Positions 55,576 to 64,000 of a stretch of 64,000 bases of DNA are shown piece after piece. The translations under genes were made by a program, and so were the position numbers. Each line of letters begins with the position of its first letter. Within the stretch, counting starts at the first letter, position 1. The notes beneath the pieces are model-generated. The model was not told the DNA's origin. It worked only from the letters and a program-made list of their open reading frames with translations, and searched no databases. The stretch is from Saccharum officinarum (taxonomy: Eukaryota; Streptophyta; Magnoliopsida; Poales; Poaceae): positions 5,928,191 to 5,992,190 of the forward strand of contig CM036223.1 of the NCBI GenBank assembly GCA_020631735.1. Reading direction: 5' to 3'.

Positions 55576-56515
55576 AAAAGGACTCGTGTGTTAGAATCAG
55601 GGGTATTGTCTGGTTTATTTTAATCCACAAACATGATGTAAATAAACATTTTATAAAGCAGTACTGCTTCTACAAAATATGCAAGTTCACAAACAAGCAT
55701 AATCATCTCAATAGATTGCAATAAAAATAGTCAAAGAAATCCTCTAAAAATCGAGAACACCCTTGAGCGAGATCGATGCCGAGGGCACCGATGGATGAAC
55801 CAAGCCTTCTTTTGGCTGATCAAACAAGGGATATGAATCCCTCTAGCCTCTTGGGTAGCGAAGCCTTCAAAGTTTCCTGTTGCTGAACTACAGGTACGAT
55901 TTGTTGTTTCAATTTTAGCCATTGCGCGTCTGCTGCAGCTACAAGTTTAGAAGATAGCCTTATTTCAATTCACTCCTGCTAAGGGGGTGTTTGGTTTGAA
56001 GAGTTAAAGTTTAACAAACACTGTAGCACGTTCGTCTTATTTGACAAAAAGTTTCCAATCTTGGACTAATTAGGCTTAATAGATTCGTCTCGTAAATTAC
56101 TCCTAATTTGTACCGACATGCATGCAATTAGTCTACATTTAGTACTCCATGCATTTGAGGAAACATTGATGTGATGAGAGTTAAACTTTAACAAAACGAA
56201 ACCAAACATGCCCTAAAGCGCTGGACGTGCAGAACTTGTACTATGAATGTTACAGCAGGCCATTCACACGCACGCCTCTGGCCAGTTCCAAGACGGAAGA
56301 TGGTCTCAAATTAAAACCAGTAGAATAGAAAATATATGTTTTGAGATAGCACCAAATAGTCAATCTATCTACAAGGATAATAAGGGATAATCCCTTGCAT
56401 AGTTGTATCGTATCTCTGCTTCACATGTCTTGCAACAAAAAAAAACTGAAAAAGTATCATCCGAAGTTTTAACTCAATATTACTACATAATTCACAGGAT
56501 AACATATGCAATGTT
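55576..56515. repeat. Block X, copy 1 (duplicate of the Ca2+-ATPase 3' flank)
   Basis: Very similar to 61577-62430, with shared AATCCACAAACATGATGT, CAAGCATAATCATCTCAATAG and CATCACGC-free spans. Copy 2 lies directly 3' of the Ca2+-ATPase gene. Copy 1 has a 231-bp MITE that copy 2 lacks. Confidence 0.85.
55983..56213. mobile_element. Tourist-like MITE, 231 bp
   Basis: Inverted ends GGGGGTGTTTGGTTT and AAACCAAACATGCCC-type, with TAA target duplications (55980-55982 and 56214-56216), as for PIF/Harbinger-derived Tourist MITEs. The paralogous block at about 62065 has the empty site. Confidence 0.85.
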
Positions 56516-56716
56516 TTCCTAAACGTTAAACGATAAACAGTCGGTCACCTACCATTTAGCTATTATTCAGGCTAAATAGTCCATTAAACGGGCTAAACAA
56601 CCAATTAAATGGGTTAAACGGATGATTAAACGGAAGCGGCGTACCACCGTGTAGCATTTACATGGTGTTTAAACGGGCTAAACGACCGTTTAGACGAACA
56701 ATGAACATAATATGTT
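56505..56716. mobile_element. Insertion with AAACGGGCTAAAC repeats
   Basis: About 200 bp of sequence rich in AAACGGGCTAAAC and TTTAGACG-like motifs. It is absent at the matching place of the paralogous block (about 62435). The ends were not resolved; the transposon class is unknown. Confidence 0.55.
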
Positions 56717-57290
56717 GCCAACTAACCGCTTGTTTTAAGAACAAGGAAGCTACTTTGTAGCTGTTTTAGCATTAAGTGGAGGAAGGGAGAGAAGAAAAAA
56801 AAAAGAAAAACTAAAAGGCAATGCAGCACAAATGAAACACCTTGCACAACTATCATTTTCCATAATAAAAAAAACAAAAATTAAAAGATGGTGCAACACA
56901 AAGTAAACACCTTGCACCAGCTTGTGCAATAAACATGTAAAACCTCGCACAGCGAAGAGCCCATTTGATCATACTCATGATTATGGTTTGACTGAGTTTG
57001 ATGGCTCTCAATGTCCGAAGATAATAAGCTACTAAGATAGGATACATGAGTCATTTCATTAATGCGCATGCATGCATAGGTAAGTAGCAGGAATTCAACG
57101 AATAGTTCTGCTACCCCATCATCTCCAGCAAATGCATACACATATATGCACTCCCTAGTACTCAGCATTTTCAACCCAACATGCAGCAGTGAGTTATCAT
57201 GCATGCTTGCTCATGTCATTTTCTACGAGTGGCTCGTGAGCACAGGAATGCATTTCATCTTCGTTTTTGACAACAATTTTTAGGAGAGTT
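56717..57290. repeat. Block Y, copy 1
   Basis: Similar to 60441-61110: TTGCACCAGCTTGTGCAA, ATGCATAGGTAAG, AAATGCATACACATATAT and CCAACATGCAGCA occur in the same order. Non-coding. Confidence 0.8.
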
Positions 57291-58315
57291 TGTTATAGGG
57301 TGTTTAGTTTAGGGGAGGGGCGACTCCCATAGAATAGGGGATATATTTCCCACGAGAACTAGAGAACCTCAGCTAGAGAAGGCCGGTTTCTCACTCGCTG
57401 AGGAAGAACACCAACGAACACGAGGATAGCAACGAGCGATTCTCTACCAAACTCTTTCAATTTCCACCGTTGTAATCCCTGATAAGGCATTCCTCAGCAC
57501 GAAGAACACTATACTGCTAGACGTAGGGCTCAGAAGCCCAAACCAGGATAAATCACCGTGTCCCTCTCATGTGTTTTGAGTGCCCGAGCCACAGGAGACC
57601 CGCACATCGACTTATGACGGACAACCACAATGCTCGCCGCGGTTACAAACCCGCGACACAGTCTATAACATGCTTCTAGTCTATCTTTTTATAAAAAACA
57701 ATGTGATGTTCTGGTAATTTAGTGCCTAGCCCTATCTAACATACAAGGATAGGACAAAAACAAGAAATAAGCGACATTGTCTAATAACAAAAATAAAAGA
57801 AGAAGATGATGAGGATGCGGGCCTTGTTTCGTGTATTGCGCCAATTAGGCCCACGACATACAAGTTGGGCCAAAACGAAGGAAAACGGTGCGGGCATGTT
57901 CCTTCGATTAATGGGCTTGTTGTGCCAGTTACATACGTGGATTCTTTATCCATATGCTTTTAAATCTCAGCTGTCAACGTCTAATGCTGTGCTTCCTTTT
58001 GTCTGATGCGTTTTGAGAGCTTGTTATAAACAGCCAGAGGGTTCTAAACTTGTAATTCGAGGTGTTCCGATCCATTGGTGCTCTTCTGCGACGCCGCGAT
58101 GATCTAACACGTGGTTTGTAACGCAGCTTCTCTTGTAACGAACTTTCCTTTTTAAATGCAATAAAATCTAGGTGGAAAATCTCTCCCCTCTATAGCTTAT
58201 ACGATAAAAAAAAGTATGAACTCTAGTTTTCACCTTTTTCAAAAATTATTAAGAGAGTATTTGAAACGCAGGCTCTAACTATACGCTACTTTCTTTATGC
58301 TACACAAATGAAAAT
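57291..58315. other. Intergenic, possible retrotransposon remnant
   Basis: Begins where block Y copy 1 diverges. About 57300-57670 has LTR-like text (near 57560: TAAATCACCGTGTCC), but no paired end, PBS or PPT. At 58100-58160 a sequence with AATAAAAT may be a transcript 3' end. No gene recognised. Confidence 0.35.
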
Positions 58316-58480
58316 AATATTTAGCTCGAAGGCTCATAGTGTCCCATTTGCCCTCAAACATGACAAGCTCTATCTATATGCTAGTTTCTTTATGCCAACA
58401 CCGGGCCGTGTACACCTGCCCACAAACATGAGAAGCTCGTCAGTGACCACCACCGGCAGATCGGGCAGCAGACAGGGCCT
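58316..58480 (-). pseudogene. Degenerate Ca2+-ATPase 3'-end fragment 1
   Basis: On the minus strand LLPDLPVVVTDELLMFVGRC matches the very end of the ER-type Ca2+-ATPase (compare [18 protein letters not shown] at about 62730). The flank with GAAGGCTCATAGTGTC (58330) is repeated near 59577 by fragment 2. Confidence 0.75.
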
Positions 58481-58529
58481 ATCTATATGCTACTTTCTTT
58501 ATGCCAACACAAATAAAAATATGGAAATG

Positions 58530-59470
58530 CTACGTACAGGGCGTCCGTCTGTCCGGACTTCTCTTTGGGAGCCTGCATACCAGCCCAATAAACCTTTGAT
58601 CTGCACCCGCTCGTTTTTTATTACGGTATCCACGTCCGTCTCCTCCGTCACGCTGGTTGGATAAGGAAAGGAAAAGGAGACGAGAGATCTGCTCCGCACG
58701 TCGACGGTGACCCCGCCTGCTCCTGCTCCGTCGGCCGTCCCACTGCTCCTGCTTTGCGGCCTACTCCGCGGTTGACGGTCACCCTGCGCTGCTCCTTCCT
58801 CTCCTCCACCGCACTGCCACGCTGCTTCTTGCCGCTACTTTTGCTCTGCGGCCCGCTTCGCCTGACGGTGCAGGCACTGCCGCGCCCACGCGTGTCGATC
58901 GCTCCCTCGGTCGCCACTAAGGCCGCTGCGTAAGGAGAAGTGTCGGGCCTTGGCGCGGAAGCCCTCCGGCCTCGCCTCCTGCTACGGCTACGGTGCCCCG
59001 ATGCAGACGGCGGAGTTGACCGCACCGAGATACGATGCATGTTGCAAGTATACATTTCAAATGTTTCAGATGTTTTAGAGGTATGTTGCAAGTGTTTCGT
59101 AAGGATGTTGCAAAAGTAGATGGAGATGTTGCACAAGTTGCAATGGGCTATATACACGTATGTTTCAAGTGTATGTTCCTAATGTTCATCTGTTTCAGGC
59201 GTATGTTGCAAGTGTTTCATTTGGATGTTGCACAACTAGATCAAGATGTTGCATATATATGCAAGTGTTTTTATACGTATGTTATAAGTATTTCATCTTG
59301 ATGTTTGCATATGTTTACAATGGCTACACACGTGTTTTCAAGTTTTTTCTCGTGTCTTGCAAGTGTTTCAGATGTATGTTGCAAGTGTTTCAGCTGTTTC
59401 GAACGTATGTTGTGAGTGTTTCATCTGGATGTTGCACATGTTGCAATACACGTGAGAAGTGGAGGGGCCG
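58530..59470. mobile_element. GTTGCAAGTGTTTC-repeat element (probably non-autonomous DNA transposon)
   Basis: A GC-rich part (58560-59030) is followed by an array of diverged units such as GTTGCAAGTGTTTCATCTGGAT (59035-59450). Such arrays of ATGTTGCA are frequent in grass genomes next to GTCCGTCCGGAC-type sequences, one of which is seen at 58545. Exact ends were not resolved, so the class is uncertain. Confidence 0.5.
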
Positions 59471-59564
59471 CGGGTCTCACATGGGCGGACGAAATGCAGG
59501 CTCGGGCGGAGACGTGCTGGTCCGAGCGCGGAAACGGATGCTATCACTGCCGATAAAAATAATA

Positions 59565-59727
59565 TTTGGCCCGAAGGCCCATAGTGTCTCATTTGCCCTC
59601 GGGCCCGCTAAAGAGCCAGCCCGTGTACACCTGCCCACAAACTTGAGAAGCTCGTCCATGAGCACCACAGGCAGATTGAGCAGCAGCCACTCGTTCTAGT
59701 TCAGTGGAACGATGCCAAACATTGTAA
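59565..59727 (-). pseudogene. Degenerate Ca2+-ATPase 3'-end fragment 2
   Basis: On the minus strand FGIVPLN*NEWLL and LPVVLMDELLKFVGRC lie in one exon-like stretch with an in-frame TAG. It ends at 59727 with a match to the ATPase text [14 protein letters not shown]. Together with fragment 1 it shows repeated partial copying of this gene's 3' end. Confidence 0.8.
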
Positions 59728-60440
59728 AAAAAAAAAACGTCTATCGCAACGAGCAGTCACGTACTACTGTCGAACTCCCATCCCAGGTTCAGAACGTACG
59801 TTGGCGGTTGGCGCCCGTAGAGCCTGTGATCAGGATCTCTCTGACGTGTCAATGAGCTTCTCAGTTAATCAAAGCCGAGGGAAGGGTAAAGGTTCATGAC
59901 AAAGCCTGTTCGGATGAAGTTTACTTGATTTTTTCTGTTTTTTTTTTACTTTACAAATGTTCTGAAATAAGGTTTCTGTTTTTTTTTTTACTTTACAAAT
60001 GACAGTTTTAGCCATGGTGAGCCTTCGCAGCTACATCTTCAGTAAATAAGCAACTGTTTTCCTTTACAAATGCATTGGAAGTTGGACATGGTAATAGTAT
60101 CACCACTTCAATTTCTTCTCTTCCGCCTTTCAAAAAAAATCACCTTCGCTTAAAATTCTACTTGCCGGCTAGGTAAATTGCAAACATGATTAGGAAAACA
60201 ACCTTATGAAAACTTTAACAATGAAGTTCTTCTAATCAACGTGGAAAACAATAAGGAAAATAAGCAACAACAACTAAGCCCATTCCATGGGAAAAGGCAC
60301 AGCAAGAAACAACTCGTTGACCATCTAGAAAATTTATATGAAAATTATAGTGCTGCACAAGATTTACAGCTTTGTAGTTCGTCCAGTTTTATCCTTGCAC
60401 CGAATAATGGAGACAATGTTTAGACTTTTAAAAAATATAG
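59728..60440. other. Intergenic sequence
   Basis: Contains a local duplication of about 45 bp (TCTG plus a T10 run plus ACTTTACAAATG at 59935 and 59980). No gene seen. Confidence 0.45.
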
Positions 60441-61120
60441 TTCTAAACACCCCCGCATTGGTTGTCTCAATACTATTTTGCACCAGCTTGTGCAAGAAAC
60501 AACCAAAATATAATCCGTTCATTCATGACAAAAATAGGCCCATCTGCCGCACTCTCTTCAGTATGGATTGACTGTGTTTGGTGGCCTCCAATGTCTAAAG
60601 ATAAACTACTAACATAGCATACATGAGTCACGTCATTAATGCCCACACATGCATAGGTAAGCAATTCAACTACTACCTCTGCTGCCCCCATTGTCTCCTC
60701 TAAGGCTGTGTTCAGTTCCTCAAAAAAAAAGTACTATGCGAAAAAAAGATTCCCCGTCACATCAAACTTGCGATACATGCATGGAGTACTAAATGTAGAT
60801 GAAATCAAAAACTAATTGTACAGCTTGGTTGTACTTTGCGAGACGAACGTTTTGAACCTAATTAGTCAACGGTTGGACACTATTTGCCAAATAAAGCCAA
60901 AACGTGCTACAGTATTTTTTTTACCCCTTTTCAGGGATCTAAACACAGCCTAAATGACTAAATGCATACACATATATATCTCCCTTGTACTCTGCATTTT
61001 CAATCCAACATGCAGCAACTGTGAATTATCATGCTTATACGATCTCTATGAGTGGCTCATGAGCACCGGCATGTATTTCATTTCGGTTTCAATGACAATT
61101 TCCGAAAGAGTTTGTTAGTT
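60441..61120. repeat. Block Y, copy 2
   Basis: The counterpart of 56717-57290, with a 247-bp MITE inside. Order relative to block X is reversed compared with copy 1. Confidence 0.78.
60704..60950. mobile_element. Tourist-like MITE, 247 bp
   Basis: Ends GGCTGTGTTCAGTTCCT and AGGGATCTAAACACAGCC (inverted repeats), with TAA at 60701-60703 and 60951-60953. Copy 1 of block Y lacks it near 57115. Confidence 0.85.
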
Positions 61121-61328
61121 TCCCATGATATTTTTTTTTGTCAAAACCAATTCGTTTGTTTAATCGGCGCTACTTGATGCATTTACCGCACTATCTCCCC
61201 ATCAGGCCATCAGTTAATGGCCACATATATGAATATGCTGAGTACCATCACAACCGTAACTAATCAGATCAACAGCTACAAACAGGGCACGAAGGAATTG
61301 TACTCAAACTGGCAGCTAATGTTCATTT

Positions 61329-61330
<2 letters not shown>

Positions 61331-61418
<88 letters not shown>
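61331..61418. repeat. (TA)n microsatellite, 88 bp
   Basis: An uninterrupted run of 44 TA units. Probably length-variable between individuals; no coding role. Confidence 0.95.
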
Positions 61419-61420
<2 letters not shown>

Positions 61421-61576
61421 TTGAAGAGAAGGATCTTTTTCTCCGCTCAATTTATTTTGTTTTGAGTCTTGACTAGGTGCTTGGATCGGAGATAGACTTT
61501 AGTTTAACTTGTGTTTTCTATATAAAAAATATAGTTAGAAAACCCATATTAAGGAAAGTATTTATATTGAATAGAA

Positions 61577-62560
61577 TGTGTTAGAATTAGGGGTACTTTC
61601 TGATTCATTTTAATCCACAAACATGATGTGAACATTATATAAAGCAGTAGTACTTATACAATATATGCAAGTTCAATAACAAGCATAATCATCTCAATAG
61701 ACAGCACTAAAAGTAGTCAAAGAAATCCACTCAAAAAATTTTGAGAGCATCCTTGAGTGAGACCCATGCCGAGATCATCGGTGGACGAGCCAAGCATTTT
61801 CTTAGCTGATCAAAGTTGAGGGAAAGTAAAGATGCATGATGAATCCCTCTAGCCTCTAGGGTAGCGAAAAAGCCTTCGAAGTTACCTCTCGCGTGCTGAA
61901 GTTTACTAGACAGATCATGTGTGAATTGTGATCGTCTTTTCCTTTGTGTTCATTACAGCTTTATTAATGAAGAACTACGGGTACGATTTGTTTTACAGTT
62001 TTATCCATTGGTCGTCTGCGTGGCTACATGTTCAGAAGATAGCCTGTTTCATCCCACTCCTGGTAAAGCGCTGGACGTGTGCAACTCGTACTGCGGTCTG
62101 TTACGCGAGGTGCGAGCACCTTAGCATCACTTTTTTTTTAACATTTAGCATCACATTTTTGTATTCAGCTTTTGCTATATATGAATGTTACCCCAGGCCA
62201 TTCACACGCCACCTCTGACCAGTTCAAGAGAGAAGATGTGATTTGAGATAGCACCAAGTAGTCAATCTAGAAGCATAATAAGGTAAACTAGCACCAAGTA
62301 GTCAATCTACAAGCATAATAAGGTAAACCTTTGCATAGTTGTATTGTATCCCTGCTTCACATGTTTTGCAGCCAAAAATCTGAAAAGTATCCTATGAAGT
62401 TCTGACTCAACGCTACATAATTCACAGGATAATATATGTTACCAACTAACCACTTGTTTTTAAGAACAAAGAAGGTACTTTTGTAGCTATTTTTAGCGTT
62501 AGGTGAAGAAAGGGAGAGAAACAGTGAAAATGAGTTATTTATCTGCATTTTTTCCTGTAT
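61577..62560. repeat. Block X, copy 2 (3' flank of the Ca2+-ATPase gene)
   Basis: The counterpart of 55576-56515 and 56717-56790. It contains a short tandem duplication of AGCACCAAGTAGTCAATCTA (about 62250 and 62290). Confidence 0.83.
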
Positions 62561-62662
62561 TGATTGAATAGTTTGGAGCTTAAGAACATTTTTCTCTGAG
62601 GTTCATCTTTACATGATCAATGGAATGGTTTAGTAACTGAGCACTGAGTCAATGTTAGCGCT

Positions 62663-64000
<1,338 letters not shown>

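Noticed and set aside
57291..57700. A solo LTR of a copia-type retrotransposon.
   Set aside because: Some LTR-like text, but no TG...CA ends with a 5-bp target duplication could be found.
61217..61465. An 82-codon ORF with a long Tyr/Ile repeat.
   Set aside because: It is just the (TA)n microsatellite read as codons.

Overview
The window is nuclear DNA from a grass, probably a panicoid. The evidence is a chromovirus-type Ty3/gypsy retrotransposon with about 4 kb LTRs, a CACTA element with ATCACTGCCGG-type palindromic repeats, Tourist-like MITEs with TAA target duplications, an L1-type plant LINE, and plant gene families (ER-type Ca2+-ATPase, FAR1-related, BRX, WAV3-like vWA, AIP1). Two 100-N gaps (6803-6902 and 24615-24714) divide it into three contigs. 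Most ORFs here are transposon-derived or broken gene pieces. The only clearly intact host gene is the Ca2+-ATPase at the right edge. There is also a FAR1-related gene with two frameshifts and an unrecognised coiled-coil gene.

Region 1 (1-24614) is retrotransposon. Three related LTR types occur: A (1-3528 on minus; 14109-18123 on plus), B (6903-9921 on minus, cut by a gap) and C (9951-13905 on plus). The type A plus-strand element has a tRNA-iMet-like primer-binding site and a leader, then an extra ORF (18912-19963), then gag-pol (20331-24614). The extra ORF begins with the histone H3 tail: MARTKQTARKSTG is identical to H3, followed by APR-x-QLA. The minus-strand contig 1-6802 holds the end of the same kind of pol, with a chromodomain-like tail, a polypurine tract and an LTR. 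Contig 1 and the right end of contig 2 look like the two halves of one element, so contig 1 may be wrongly placed or oriented.

Region 2 (24715-37060) starts with fragments of host genes: a rearranged vWA/WAV3-like piece and a BRX-domain gene. The BRX domain is split by an 8,057-bp CACTA element (26072-34128, target duplication CCT). That element has a TNP2-type transposase gene lacking its catalytic core. Its second gene carries a DUF8039-like region and a Ulp1 (C48) protease. In the middle, directly before a TATA box, is a 42-bp-period palindrome array.

Region 3 (34736-46931, minus) is a multi-exon Ulp1-like gene. A 7,473-bp LINE (37071-44543) is inserted at one of its splice acceptors, and a 1,080-bp hAT-like element (45672-46751) lies inside one of its exons.

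Region 4 (47000-64000) has a RING-H2 fragment, a short LINE stub, a coiled-coil gene with a GC-rich leader, the FAR1-related gene, an AIP1 exon fragment, repeated 3' flanks of the Ca2+-ATPase gene with MITEs and microsatellites, and the Ca2+-ATPase C-terminal exons.

The most unusual signal is the H3-tail ORF. It sits in an element whose integrase ends in a chromodomain-like segment, so one element appears to encode both a histone-tail mimic and a possible histone-tail reader. Whether this is already described could not be checked here.
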